A DNA stretch of 64,000 bases from Moniliophthora roreri (taxonomy: Eukaryota > Basidiomycota > Agaricomycetes > Agaricales > Marasmiaceae). The notes beneath the pieces were generated by a model. That model saw nothing but the letters and a program-made list of their open reading frames with translations, did not search any database and had not been told where the DNA came from. How positions within the stretch are numbered: position 1 is the first letter of the stretch; each line of letters starts with the position of its first letter. Where the stretch lies: the NCBI GenBank assembly GCA_001466705.2, contig LATX02000174.1:496001-560000 (forward strand). Reading direction: 5' to 3'. Shown in pieces: positions 1 to 11,336 of this stretch. Made by a program: the position numbers and the translations under genes.

Positions 1-194
1 AACATTGAACGATGTTCATGTTTACCGAACGCGATCAACACATTCAGAGCAACAGTGCACTGACATTATTAAGTGCTAAGCATGGTGGTCTTGGTCAGGG
101 CTCGAACTCAGGGGCGCATGGTCGCAAAAAGCTTCAGTTTCTTACCTTTCAGATCCATACTTGAATACAAACACATTTGTCCAAGGACAAAGGT
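1..194. other. Left edge, no gene seen
   Basis: Non-coding sequence downstream of the first DJ-1-like pseudogene, which ends at 195. I see no RNA gene, repeat or signal that I can support here. Confidence 0.4.
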
Positions 195-1114
195 CTAAAC
201 TAGACCATGATACACCGCAAATTCATCCTCGCTAGCATCTTTACGCCCACTGAGCTCTGCAATTCCACGAACTTCCCCTGCGAATTTTTTCGTTCGTCAG
301 GAATTCCAAAAATGCGTTACCAAGATCCATGCCTAGTCAGAAATATGCTGAATCTTCCGAAAGACGCCGAGAACTAATAAACATACCAGTAGTAACACCA
401 GATGAAGCCCAGATGTGTTTATCGTCGTTCACGACCCAGCGAGCCTATGGAACCCAGGTGACGTTGAATTCTTTTGTATCTTCCTAGAGCATAATTCAGT
501 ATTATGAAACGGCAGGATATCACTGGGCATACAACGATCATCTGGGATAACTATCATTCAGCTTCAGAACATAAAGCAGAACGACCCGTATACGTACCCT
601 GTACATCGACTTATTCGTCGTAGCGCGTTTTCCGGTCAGCAAACCAGTCCCAGCCAGTAGCCAAGATCCGCTACGAACAGTAAGAATGTGTTTTCGCCTT
701 CGGTCCTTTTTGCTTCAAGAACTCCATGAGAGACGGGTCTGCCAATCCGGGATTCGGGCTGGGGCCTGTCGCGGTAAGTATAGCTACCAGTAGCGATGCC
801 TGAAAAAAAAACGTACCTCCGGGAATCAAGATGATATCAAACTCCTTTCCATCCTTTCTCTCCAATGCCTCAGCGTAGGTCATTGTAGGAACCACCGCAG
901 GCCCCGTCATCGGCTTCACAGGTTCATGCGTATGAGAGAGGTACTCTGGATCGATAGTGCATTTGGGAAGGTTCTTGTAAAGGTGCCCCCAACGCGCTTG
1001 GTTGGCGGTTGAGAATCCTCCCAATAGCTCGATGGGTCCCTGGTAATCGAGAGGGGTGACGTCTGGGAAGAGGCACACAGCGAGGCGGTAGACTTTGAGT
1101 TGTTCGGTAGACAT
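195..1114 (-). pseudogene. DJ-1/PfpI-family pseudogene, copy 1
   Basis: Same exon layout as the intact copy at 1562-2413. The protein starts at the ATG at 1114 (MSTEQLKVYRLAVCLFPDV) and the terminal exon ends in YHGLV at 195. Several lesions are visible. An extra A in the run near 686 shifts the frame before the nucleophile elbow. A TAG interrupts the VP-ARWVVNDDK exon near 450. A homopolymer frameshift lies in the last exon near 290. Once the frame is followed, the catalytic Cys codon of the TVCTGSW motif reads CGT (Arg) at 672-674. The family holds cysteine-dependent hydratases and glyoxalases of the DJ-1/PfpI superfamily; the CTGS elbow and the GLLxGKRATT context resemble isonitrile hydratase. 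It lies tail-to-head with copy 2 on the same strand. It is almost certainly non-functional. Confidence 0.85.
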
Positions 1115-1561
1115 GATGACGCTTGTGAAGCAAGATTATAGTGGGTGTTGGTGTCGAATTCGAGGCTTTGAGGGACCCTTTTTGTATCCGCTTTTTCCTT
1201 CTGACAATAGACAGCATCTCAACGGCACGAAGACGAGTCCCTTCGGCGGATAAACTGGTTGACCATCGGAAACCCGGAAGCGAGTAAGTGGGAGATTCGA
1301 GCTTGTATGTCTTACCTGACGATGCGAGCAAATGCGAGTAACATGAACGTATATTGCCCATGACTAGTTGCTGACTAGCGTTGCAGGATTGGTGCTACCG
1401 GTGACGATGATCAGGGTTCAAATCAGATTCAGGTCGCGACTACCAGCTGGTGGTAGTCGCGCGCGTCCTTCCGCACCAAATTCCCAAGCCCAATTCGCGG
1501 TGGAATTAGAAGCCACTGACATTCTACATTCTACAGTCTACATTTGCATGCAAGCACAAAA

Positions 1562-2413
1562 CTAAACTAGACCATAATATGCAGCAAACTCGTCAACATC
1601 TGGATCCTTTTGAACACTTAACTCAATGACACCTCGAGCCTCTTCGGCAACTTCGGATCCCGCCAAGTACTCGAGGAATGCGTTAGCCAAGTCCATGCCT
1701 ACCACAATACGGTCAATGTGGATACTGATGAACGAAATACAAAGGCAAGTACCAGCGGCAACGCCAGATGAGGTCCAAATGTGCTTGTCATCATTGACCA
1801 CCCAACGAGCCTTGGGCACCCAAGTGATATTGAGATCCTTGGTGTCCTCCTAGAAATTGGTATGAGCTTCACGTCGTATAGAATCGGCATTGACACTGAC
1901 GACAATAGTTCTGTACGAATATTTGTCGGTCGTGGCGCGTTTCCCATTGAGGAGGCCCGTGAGAGCGAGCACCCAAGAACCTGTACAGACCGTCAATACG
2001 TGCTTAGCTCCTGGCCCTTGTCGTTTGATGAATTCAAAGCAAGATGGATCAATGAGTCGCGGGTCTGGTTGACTACCTAAGGAGGAAATGAATAACAACT
2101 AGTATCCAAGCCAGAGCTGATACTTACCCCCCGGGACGAAAACGATGTCAAACTGGGTTCCCATCGCCTCCTCATATGTCATTGTTGGGACTATAGCAGG
2201 GCCTTCGGTTGGAACGACGGGATCACGACTGTGAGAGAGGAATTCTGCATCGATGGCGAAATCTGGGAGGTTCTTGAACGCAGCCCCCAGTTTCTTGCGG
2301 GTCTTGGTAGAGAATAAACAGAGAAGCTCGACGGGGCCCTGATAGTCGAGCGCAGAGACCTCTGGATAGAGACAGACGGCCATTCGATAGACTTTGAGAT
2401 CGGTGTTGGACAT
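1562..2413 (-). CDS. DJ-1/PfpI-family protein, isonitrile hydratase-like (intact)
   Basis: Four exons give 231 aa in one consistent frame: 2413-2128, 2076-1901, 1849-1753 and 1698-1562. All introns are GT-AG and 51-54 nt long. The N-terminus carries a Rossmann-like start (LKVYRMAVCLYPEV, then DYQGPVELL). The FDIVFVPGG loop, the nucleophile elbow HVLTVCTGSWVLA and GLLNGKRATT follow, then ARWVVNDDKHIWTSSGVAAG and MDLANAFLEYL at the C-terminus. The Cys of CTGS is the expected catalytic residue. The length suits a single-domain class I amidotransferase-like fold. The substrate is unknown: isonitrile hydration is a family analogy, not something the sequence proves. This is the only undamaged member of the four-copy cluster, so it probably supplies the remaining activity. 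It is presumably cytosolic, since no signal peptide is visible. Confidence 0.88.
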
Positions 2414-3920
2414 TGCTGCTTTGGTAGGCTGCTGTAGGCAGACAGTGAGATGGTGTTGCTTAAATACTGCCCATAGGACGTTTGCTAACGGGCTCGTTTA
2501 ACCGTTAAACTTGGTGTTTGTAAGACATTTGCTGAGTCCGAAAGCGCTTTGCAATCCTCTTGATCTGGAAGATGTTACATTGAATGGAGTGGTGCAATAA
2601 AAGAGCATGTAACGTAGTGTTTGCGGTGCCTGTGAATGATCCTGCTTCATCGCAGATAGTGCCGAATGCATTCGTCTTCTTGCTGACAAGCGTGCCGCTG
2701 TTTGTCAGCCCGAGAAGGAGAAGTAGAGGGTCGTGAGGTGATGAGTTTGTGCAGACGATCTGGAATTCTCCCAGGCTGGTCTGCGGTCCACAGAGCACTT
2801 GAATGTGCAGTTTTGGTGAAGTTGGGAAATATAATGAAGCATTTGTGGGGATCAGGTATCTGTTCCGTAAGAGTGGAGATGCGCAATGCACGGTAGAGGC
2901 TGTCCAGCTTATATAATCATAAGCGCCCAAACTCGTGTCCCACCCACTCCTTGATCTTGATCACTACGTTCTCCTCGCTATACCGCGCCAATGACCTCAA
3001 GAGTGTGTTATTTAACCACATAATATAGTATCTGTCCTTGTTCTTCTCCACCTCTGAACAACGAATGGAGAAAGTTCTTTTGCTGGGCGCGTTAACGCGT
3101 CCTGCCCGTCACACATTGCCGTGCTTGAAACGCCTCAAAAACAGATGCATGTTCGTCCCCACACGTACACCTCTCCCTGCCTCAAACCAAGAGAGACATT
3201 TCTGTTTTGAAGGCCACTGAACAACTTGTACTTATTACTTTCTTGATTTAGACCTTCAGTCTCCAGATAATCTACATGACGTCATTAAATAATCTCAAAA
3301 TTCAAAATCTAATAAGTACAAAGTGTTCTTCGTTTCATTCCTGCAGCATTCCACTCATGAAATGAATATTTCGTTGTGCTCTGAGCTGAGGAGCTCTTGG
3401 GACAAGATTTTGGTAGAAGGCAAATACGAACAAACACGGAGGGCCTCACCAGTAAGAGGACACGCCATATCTATCTATCACAGCACGAAGCCGTAGAATT
3501 TTTTTTTTGTGGAGCGTATCCGGGACCAAACAAGTTCTCGCAGGATCTCCCCCTGGCCAGCAGGGTTTGGTATGGGCCGACCACGTCGGTGCTCTTCATC
3601 CACGCATAAGCCGCAGAATTTTGATTTTCCATATTTTAGTAAATTCCGGAAAACAAGTGAAATCTATGAAAATTTCCAGACCGTTCGTTGTGTTACATAT
3701 GTATGCCAAATTGTCGAAGATTTCTAAGAAATCGACAAAACGTGTGAATATTCCCGGAATTTGGGTCTCAATTTCAAGTCGCCAAGTTGTGATATATATC
3801 TGCCGGGAGGACACCTCACCAACGTCGGCCTTTGTCGCTCATGATCACAAGGCGACACTCACCTGGCTGACGAATGCATATGCCTTGTTCGTGCCGTCAA
3901 GCCTGCCGCTACCGGAAGGA
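2414..3920. other. Intergenic region between divergent DJ-1 copies
   Basis: About 1.5 kb between the minus-strand intact copy and the plus-strand copy 3, so it holds both upstream regions. Short open frames here show no recognisable domain, no consistent splicing and no homology to the neighbours. A T run lies near 3499. I see no further gene. Confidence 0.5.
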
Positions 3921-3926
3921 GAGGGA

Positions 3927-3933
3927 TATAAAG
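3927..3933 (+). promoter_or_regulatory. TATA box of DJ-1 copy 3
   Basis: TATAAAG lies about 54 nt upstream of the ATG at 3987, followed by a pyrimidine-rich stretch before the start codon. The position fits a core promoter. No equally clear box was seen for the other copies. Confidence 0.5.
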
Positions 3934-3986
3934 GGGACCGCTGAAATCCTCAAGTTCCATCGATACAATCATTCTTACTTCGCCAA

Positions 3987-4905
3987 ATGTCTACCGAACT
4001 TAAAGTCTACCGTCTAGCCGTCTGCCTCTACCCAAATGTTACCCCTCTCGACTATCAAGGTGCTATGGAACTCCTTGGAGGGTTCTCCACCGATAACCAG
4101 GCTCGATGGGGGCACCTTTACAAGAACCGTCCTCCATGCGCTATCAATCCCGAATATCTCTCCCATACACCTGAACCAGTGAAACCAATGGTTGGGCCAG
4201 GCTTGGTTCCTTCGATGACCTATAAGGAGGCTCTGGAGCTGGAGGATGGGAAGGATTTCGATATTATCTTAGTTCCTGGAGGTGCGTTTCTTTGAATGTC
4301 CTCCTTTGAACGGCACGGCACTGATCCCATGTAGGACCAAACTCGGATCCCAACGTGGTTGATCCGTCTCTCATATAATTTTTGAAACAGAAAGGTCCAA
4401 AAGCCAAGCACATTCTCACCGTTTGTACTGGGTCATGGGTTTTGGCAGGGACTGGTCTGCTCAATGGAAAACGCGCCACGACTAACAAGGCGTCTTACAG
4501 GGTACGTGTAACTTGAGCTTTCCTTTGATTCCTGATATTTAACGATTCCTGTATAGATGATTGTTGTACGTCTAGATTAATCTTCCCATGTCTTGGCGAC
4601 ACTGAATGTTATCTACAGGAAAAAACGAAGGATTTCAACATCACCTGGGTTCCCAAAGCTCGCTGGGTTGTCAATGACGATAAACACATTTGGACTGCGT
4701 CTGGTGTTACAGCCGGTATGTGAATTGCCTCGCAATGCCTAGAATATCGTAGTTTATCTTCGCAACAGGCATGGATCTCGCTTTGTCCTTCCTCACTTTC
4801 TTTACAAATGAAGCATTTGCAGAGGAGGCTCGTGGAATTATAGAGCTTAGTGCACACAAGGATCCTAACGAGGATGAATTCGCCTCGTTTTACGGTCTCG
4901 TCTGA
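3987..4905 (+). pseudogene. DJ-1/PfpI-family gene, copy 3, single nonsense codon
   Basis: It is colinear with the intact minus-strand copy: MSTELKVYRLAVCLYPNV, FDIILVPGG, HILTVCTGSWVLAGTG, ARWVVNDDKHIWTASG and the terminal YGLV stop at 4903-4905. The introns are short with good GT-AG borders, including one extra intron just after the GKRATT motif compared with copy 2. The catalytic Cys is present. The only lesion I find is an in-frame TAA at 4376-4378, at the Glu of the DPSLMEF motif seen in copy 1 (a GAA-to-TAA type change). Otherwise it would encode about 230 aa. It is either very recently inactivated, a polymorphic null allele, or a base-call error. Confidence 0.8.
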
Positions 4906-5131
4906 ATGCTATGAATGATCAATTTGCTTTCAAATGTACCGTGTTCAGTTGCCATTCAGTAATAACAGAAATACGCATTATCAAGTTGGCTCTTGAGGCA
5001 CTCTCTACGACCCGAGTTCTCTTACCTGTGCATAGTCCCCTTTCCAGCACGTCTTCAGATCCAGCCATTCGCAGAAAGGTCAGGGCAGACTTTACGGATA
5101 CCAGCCTGCCCTGATCCATATATCGTCTAAA

Positions 5132-5220
5132 AGCCCGTCACTACCCGTTTGTCGACAGGCTTCCACGTGCTGTCGTGGGTCGGTGCTGGTCAGGACTGGT
5201 CGTAGCAGGTATTGACGGGC
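5132..5220. repeat. Imperfect inverted repeat
   Basis: The left arm near 5132-5156 (AGCCCGTCACTACCCG...) and the right arm near 5200-5220 are imperfect inverted copies of about 20-25 bp around a ~45-nt loop. It may be the relic of a short foldback element. Confidence 0.3.
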
Positions 5221-6130
5221 TGGTAGCGACACTGGTAGACTAGGCGTGTTTATTGGTATGAATACGCTACTACAGGCTACTGCAGGTAATGAGTGTATGT
5301 AGATATTAATTGGTCACAGCAGACTACTTATGGGTATTGTATAGGTACTGTATATCCAATTCATGAAAGGGTCGGGTAAAAATGTCGAAATGAATGCGTG
5401 TTTCTTGCTGACCTCGTGTTTCGTTCAACATACTAGCCCTATTTGTGCTTGCACGTCAGTTGTGTATAATGAAATGTTGCTGATAACACGTACCGATGTT
5501 GTCTTCATGTCCTCTCGCTTCGGGGCCTTCTCCTGGCTGAGGCATGGGTCAGTGTACATCGAAGCGAAGACATGAACAAGGCGACGTACCGGTTTCCCAG
5601 TCCCTACAGATAGTTCCGACAATCCCAACTCCACCCCCTCACGAAATCCCAGGCCGGTCAAATATAACCCATGTTCCTAGAAAGCGAGCAGTCTGAGCAA
5701 ATAATGAGCACAATGAACCATCTCTAAGAAGGGTGACATGTACCTTAGAACGCACCAGACACGAAAGCTATCTGGAGAGGAGGGTGAGAAAATAAAGAAG
5801 TGGTGGTTTCGAGAAACTCACCGACAGGCATGAGAGGAATATGACTTGAGCCAAGATAGGGAAATGTTGAGCGGCGGGCGTAACAGAAGCAAAGGAGATG
5901 GCAGATGTTTGAGAACAAGCGTTTGGGCAAAGGGTTATGCGACGCTTTAAGGCAGGACTTTAAGTAAATAATCTCATTTCATTGCAATTTCATTCATAGT
6001 TATGACTACGACAAGAATATTAGCCTGCCAATACCTGCCACTACCCATCCCGTCTGCCTCAGCCTGCCGCTACCTGGCCTTTCCATTTGTTTCTCTCAGT
6101 AATCCCACGGGCTGCTTCAAGCCAAAAGTC

Positions 6131-6160
6131 GATCGAGGCTGATCGAGGCTGATCGAGGCT
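6131..6160. repeat. Three tandem copies of GATCGAGGCT
   Basis: Three perfect head-to-tail copies of a 10-bp unit. No coding context. Confidence 0.85.
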
Positions 6161-6795
6161 TCCTAAATAGGCGCCCACTAATTAGATTACCGGGGTACCT
6201 ACAATTCGGCTAATTGCCACGTGGATAGCTTATTCCTTAACCACCACAATTGACGTACTCGACGTGACTACCTCGGTCTTCGGCCTTTTCTGAACCCTGC
6301 AGGTAACCACTATCGGACCCGCTACCTTGCCTGGGGGCTATCATTCCGACTCAGGCGTGTGCTGGTTATCTGTTTTCCGTTGGATACGGATGAGACTCAT
6401 CAGAGTAGGGTGCATTTGGATTTGGAACAAGGGAGCTGAAACACGAGTACGAGTAACATCACCCTCCGGACCACTCGCACCAAGTCTTCTGATTCTCCTT
6501 AATACATCCTTTACTTCACTCATGTATGAATAGCATACTCGGGCGTCGGCGTTTCTTTTCGGGTTTCTGGGCGGCTCTTCGACAATGATCTATAAGGAGG
6601 TCTAAGAGGGCTTGTTGCCTTAAAGGTACGTGTATCCCCGGTATTCTTCACATTGAAGCAAAGTCCCTGACGTAGCTCGATGTAAGCCACCGGGCTCATC
6701 CGCGGCACCCGCTGCAGTACAAGCACCCCTCTTGCCGAACGATAATGGTCTATCCTACTTGACTTAACATACCCGCACGTACTGAGATTCACGCA

Positions 6796-7768
6796 ATGGC
6801 TCAGCAAACTGATTTCAAAGTCTATTGTATGGCTTTCTGCCTCGCACCGGACGTTACCGTACTAAACTATCAGGGCCTGTCGAGCTCCTCGGCAGTTTCT
6901 CTACTTCCGCAAGGAAGAAGTTTGGTCATGGAGGAGTTTCCCGATGTTTCTTGATGGCCGTTCCCAACGCTTATTTACATACCTTGCGTTCTTTTTTGAT
7001 CCCATAGAATCAACCTCAGGGCTACGCATTCTGCCGAACCTCACCTATACGAATGTTCTGCAGCAGCAGTGGGACACAATTCTTATCCCAGAATATCTCC
7101 CCTAACGTAATGGTTAAGGCCCAGGAGCTAACTCCGCCTACTCGAATTCATCAAACAGAAAGACCCTGAAACCAAGCACATCTTGACGATCTGTAATGGA
7201 TCCCGCCTCCTTGCGGGGACCGGACTGCTGAACGGCAAATGGACAACGACCAATACATAAATTCAGGTTCCGGTTGATCAAAGTGTCGGCTGAACCCGCG
7301 CTTGATCCTCCATTCTTCCCAGATCAATGGCGTTACTAGGAGCAAACCAAGGATTTTCCGATCACTTGGGTGATGGGTCGTTAACGACGACAAGTACATT
7401 TGGACTTCAGAGGTCACCGCTGGTACGACACCGTTGACTTCGTCCGAGTCGGCATACAGTGACGATTTGATAGGTATGGACCTCGCTAATGCAGTTCTAG
7501 AATATCTCGCATTTTTCTGTAAGGGACACGTTACGGATACGTCAAGAATAGTAAGTGTAGGGTATACAGGTCCAAGAAGTAAAGTATGTATGTAAGAAAT
7601 AAAGTATGTCACATATAGTAGCAGAGGCTAAGGATACAAGAAAACACTATGAGCGATTGAGGGTGATGTCCGCGTTTGGCCTTCACGGAGCAAGTACGCG
7701 GAGTTGTTGAACTGAGCAAATATGATGAAGGAGATGACGGGCTTGCAGATTATCACGGCATAACCTGA
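6796..7768 (+). pseudogene. DJ-1/PfpI-family pseudogene, copy 4 (heavily decayed)
   Basis: It starts MAQQTDFKVYCMAFCLAPDV, and after NYQG a lost base moves the frame so that PVELLGSFST continues in another frame. Much of the middle is unrecognisable. The elbow survives as HILTICNGS (Cys kept, Thr changed to Asn), followed by LLAGTGLLNGK, then a stop near 7260. Pieces matching KDFxITWV, VVNDDKYIWTS and MDLANAVLEYL follow. About 170 bp of unrelated sequence (roughly 7515-7685) splits the last exon before a tail ending in YHGIT at 7768. It is the oldest inactivated copy of the four. Confidence 0.8.
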
Positions 7769-7936
7769 CATTGACGTTCAGGTTTGAAATTTGAAAGCTT
7801 GGGTATCAACTCTGCGTAAAATGATTGTACATCCACCGAGAGTTCATGCTGCAACCCTGCATAGGCCATTGACGGAGGGTCAACTCATTTTCCTCCGTTT
7901 TGACGGCGTCTATATCGTAAACCACAATGGCGGTGA

Positions 7937-8919
7937 TCATGGCTTTTGAAAGCCATTCCATCGAGAAAGGTCGGAAGTGTGGATACCTAGTTGATCCAGC
8001 ATTCTCCCCACCGTCTGATCTACCAAATCTTCGATACTCTTCGGCCGTATATAGAAGGCTGGTACTGGTGGAAAAATTGTTGCGCCTGCTCGTTTGAGAT
8101 ACAACCTGTAAGGGGCGTCAGAAAAGTCTCAATAAGATCATAAGTCAACAAGATCTGAAAGGGTTGATGATACGCCGACGGCGAACGGGACGCGCGAAAG
8201 ATCACATAAATCTTTGACTCAGGATTGAGTTTTTAGATTTCTGATGAAAAATCTATCGCTACCATGCGCCGGGTCAGTTGTGCAGGCGGGGGTTTTGAAG
8301 AGAGAAGGAAACATTTCGAAAGGAGCAAGGAGAGAAAAGAAGACCGGGAAACTCACATGTTCTCCAAATGAATGTCGCTGAGTGGTGTTTCTCGTGGAAC
8401 TATTAACAGCTTCCGCCCTTCCTTCAAACACACGTCCGCGGATCTTGAAATCAAATCGTCGCAAAATCCAATACGAATTGCTGCCAGGGTCTTCATACTG
8501 CATGGTACGATCACCATTCCGTCATGTAAAAAAGACCCGCTTGATGGTGGCGCCGACATATCTTTGTATGTGTAGTTATGAGTCGCAAGAGAACGGACGT
8601 CGGCCTCAGTGACATTGGGAACCTCGTATTTCATGGTTGGAAGTGCCCACTTGCTCATGACAAGATGTGTCTCTATGTCCAAGGTCCTAAGGACTTGAAG
8701 AAGGCGTATGGAAAACAAGGATCCAGTTGCGCCGGTGATACCAACGATGAGACGTTTAGGTCGGATAATTTGTGAGACTAGAGCATCGCTGGGAGGCGAC
8801 GAATGCCGCGTTGAAGAGGAGAAGGCGCATGCTCTGCTGGCCAGCCGAAACTTTCTGCCGGGGATCGGGTACGGGCGGGAAATGAATGCGCTAGAGGTAT
8901 GCTTGAGGGAGAGCATCAC
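7937..8919 (-). CDS. PAD1: Flavin prenyltransferase Pad1/UbiX, probably mitochondrial
   Basis: Two exons (8919-8357 and 8105-7937) give 243 aa. The junction AT|GTGAGT...ACAG|G restores the family sequence HLENM-LYLKRAGATIFPP. The enzyme joins dimethylallyl phosphate to FMN to make prenylated FMN, the cofactor of UbiD-type decarboxylases such as Fdc1. Visible signatures are the N-terminal FMN-phosphate loop GITGATGS (about residue 60), VPCSMKTLAAIRIGFCDDLISR, the RKLLIVPRETPL motif and PPVPAFYIRPKS near the C-terminus. The first ~45 residues are basic and Ser/Ala-rich, as in a mitochondrial presequence. The length matches yeast Pad1. It is divergent from FDC1 across a 470-bp spacer. The 251-nt intron is long for this genome. 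No lesions were seen. Confidence 0.92.
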
Positions 8920-9389
8920 GGGGTCGAAGAAAGCAGAGAGAAAAGAAATCGTGAAGGGTAAAGAACCGTGTGGCTATTTGTGTAATCCAAGAAGCCTTCA
9001 TGGGAAGGCAGTGGCGGACAGACGGGGATGGAGTCAAGGAACTACCTTGCGGAACGCACCCTTGTCGGTTTCGCACGGATCTTGGATACGAATGCGATCT
9101 CCGATATCAATATCCGTTGGAGGACACGATACGGCGAGAACGCGGGCGAAATTGAAACTTGACGCGTTTTCACGCCGAGAGGAGTACGATGTCACTGGCA
9201 GGGTCATAATTGACACCGGGCTTTCGACCCTTTTTCGAGCTGCGAAACGACATGACATACTCAACTCGAGCAAAGCTGATGTCATCGCTGACTTGTCCAA
9301 ACGGGATGAAGAGCGGCGGAAAAAACCTTTTTGGAACTGGTAACGGATCCGACTCTCCAAGGGCTAAACGTTTCAAGTCTTAAGATGCG
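8920..9389. promoter_or_regulatory. Shared spacer between divergent PAD1 and FDC1
   Basis: The two start codons are 470 bp apart on opposite strands, so this spacer must hold both promoters and could co-regulate cofactor synthesis and the enzyme that uses it. I do not recognise a specific factor site. Confidence 0.5.
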
Positions 9390-11122
9390 ATGGAAACGGT
9401 TCTCATATATAGAGCACCGATATGTTCTCGGCTAGCCCAGTTAACGATGCTGAGGAAACTTCCTTCCTTCCAGTCCGTCCAAGAGCTACCCCATCTCAGT
9501 TTTCGTTCTTTCGTCGAGGCTCTCAGGCAGGATGGCGACCTCGTATCAATTAGCCGCCAAGTCGATCCCCACCTAGAGGTTGCAGCAATTTGCAGACGCG
9601 TTTGTGAAACAGACAACAAAGCACCGCTCTTTGAGAACGTCAAAGGTGCACAGAATGGTCTCTTCCGCATTTTAGGTGCCCCAGCTGCTCTCCGGAAAGA
9701 CCCCAGGACGCGATATGGACGAATTGCTCGACATCTAGCACTTCCTCCCAACGCATCAATGAAACAAATACTCGATAAACTGATCGCGGCTAAGGCCATG
9801 GCGCCTCTTCCCCCAAGGCTGATTGCAGACGGCCCGTGCAAGGAGAACAAAATCTTTGGCGACGACATCGACTTGACAAAGCTCCCGGCTCCTCTTGTCC
9901 ACAAGTCGGATGGTGGGAAGTACATTCAGACCTTCGGCATGCATATCGTTCAGTCGCCTGATGGAAAATGGACGAATTGGTCCATCGCAAGAGCCATGGT
10001 GCACGATGAGAGACACCTGGTCGGCCTGGTAATCGAACCGCAACACATCTGGAAAATTCAGCAGTTGTGGAAAAAGGAGGGAAGAGACTGTAAATGGGCA
10101 TTAGTTCTTGGGGTATTTCCACACAAGTGATCCGCCCTTTTGTCGCATTGACAGTCTTCTCAATAGGCTCCTCCATCTGCCATCATGGCTGCCAGCATGC
10201 CAATTCGTAAGTTCGTAATATAAAAGAATGAGTCGAAGACTTACGAGCTCGACAGCTGACGGTGTTTCTGAAGCCGAATATATCGGTGCATTTACCGGTA
10301 CTGCTTTGGATGTTGTCAAATGCGAGACAAACGACCTTCTTGTTCCAGCAACGGCCGAAATCGTCATGGAAGGTACACTGTCTATCACCGAAACGGGACC
10401 AGAAGGTCCATACGGCGAAATGCATGGCTACGTATTCCCAGGACGCGGAATTCGCTCACCGCTGTACCACGTTGATTGCATAACCCATCGAGATAATGCG
10501 ATACTTCCGCTCTCGGCGACAGGGCGTTTGACCGATGAGACCGTGCGTATGTTCTTCATATAGCTACCCTGAGCTGAAAATTTCTGTGCAGCACACCCTG
10601 TGCGGAGCATTAGTTGCCCCTGAGATAGCGCAGTTATGCCGAGACAACGGGCTTCCTGTGAAGGATGCTTCTACGGTGTTGCAGAGCACGGTCACTTGGG
10701 TTGCACTGCAATTGGATGGAGCGAGGCTACGTTCTATGAAGACCAATGGAAGAGATCTTGCGAAGAGGATAGGCGACTTGGTGTTCAACCACAAAGCGGG
10801 TTACATCATCCACAGAGTAATACTCGTTGGTGATGACATCGATGTATATGACGACAGGGACGTTATGTGGGCCTTCTCAACGCGCTGTAGACCCGGGATG
10901 GATGAGGTGTTCTTTGACGATGTTCGAGGGTTCCCGCTGATCCCATATATGACCCATGGAAATGGAAGTCCGGTTAGAGGCGGAAAGGTAGTATCTGATG
11001 CTCTGTTAACGTGCGAGTACTCCACAGGGAGAACCTGGGAGGCCACGGACTTTGAACACTCGTACACAGACGAAGTGAAAGCCAAGGTGCTGTTGAATTG
11101 GGAAAAAGATGGGTTTGACTGA
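9390..11122 (+). CDS. FDC1: Ferulic/phenylacrylic acid decarboxylase Fdc1 (UbiD family)
   Basis: Four exons (9390-10112, 10167-10206, 10256-10542 and 10592-11122) give 526 aa. Starting at the internal ATG at 9447 gives 507 aa, nearer the usual ~500 aa. The enzyme decarboxylates cinnamic, ferulic and sorbic-type acids using prenylated FMN. Landmarks are [14 protein letters not shown] with the catalytic Arg, the [15 protein letters not shown] segment carrying the two catalytic Glu residues five apart, and the C-terminal FNHKAGYTIH-like [30 protein letters not shown] and GGKVVSDAL motifs. All three catalytic positions known from Fdc1 are present. It sits head-to-head with PAD1, which supplies its cofactor. 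The two small introns around the 40-nt exon 2 have good borders. It appears fully intact. Confidence 0.94.
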
Positions 11123-11336
11123 GCTGGTGGTCAGGATTAGTACTATAGACTCTTGACAACAGAATAGATTTTCTTCCTCTACAAATGTTGAGGGAGACCG
11201 AAGGCATTTAGGATGAATCGGCGAGAGTCAACAAGCCTCACATCGAGAGACGCGCGTTTGACCGTGGGAATGAGTAAATCGATCGTGACTCGTCAAGGTT
11301 TTGGACGTCTAACCGTTCTTGCAGGAAGCTCTCATC

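Larger units (their letters stand above)
4906..6795. other. Intergenic region with small foldbacks
   Basis: About 1.9 kb between DJ-1 copies 3 and 4. It contains GC-rich direct and inverted motifs around CCTGCC/CTACC at 5130-5270 and again at 6010-6090, and a 10-bp unit repeated three times at 6131-6160. I found no supportable gene. Confidence 0.45.

Noticed and set aside
80..125. T-arm-like GCTCGAACTC near the left edge
   Set aside because: Flanking bases do not form a T stem or acceptor stem.
6590..6612. Short match to the MTYKEALE segment of DJ-1 copy 3
   Set aside because: About 22 of 27 bases agree, but there is no flanking homology; could be coincidence.
8708..9343. Long plus-strand open frame overlapping PAD1 and the divergent spacer
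   Set aside because: Its first part is antisense to PAD1 exon 1 and the rest has no motif, no splicing and no family feature.
9034..9360. Minus-strand open frame in the PAD1-FDC1 spacer
   Set aside because: Chance frame in promoter DNA; no recognisable protein features.
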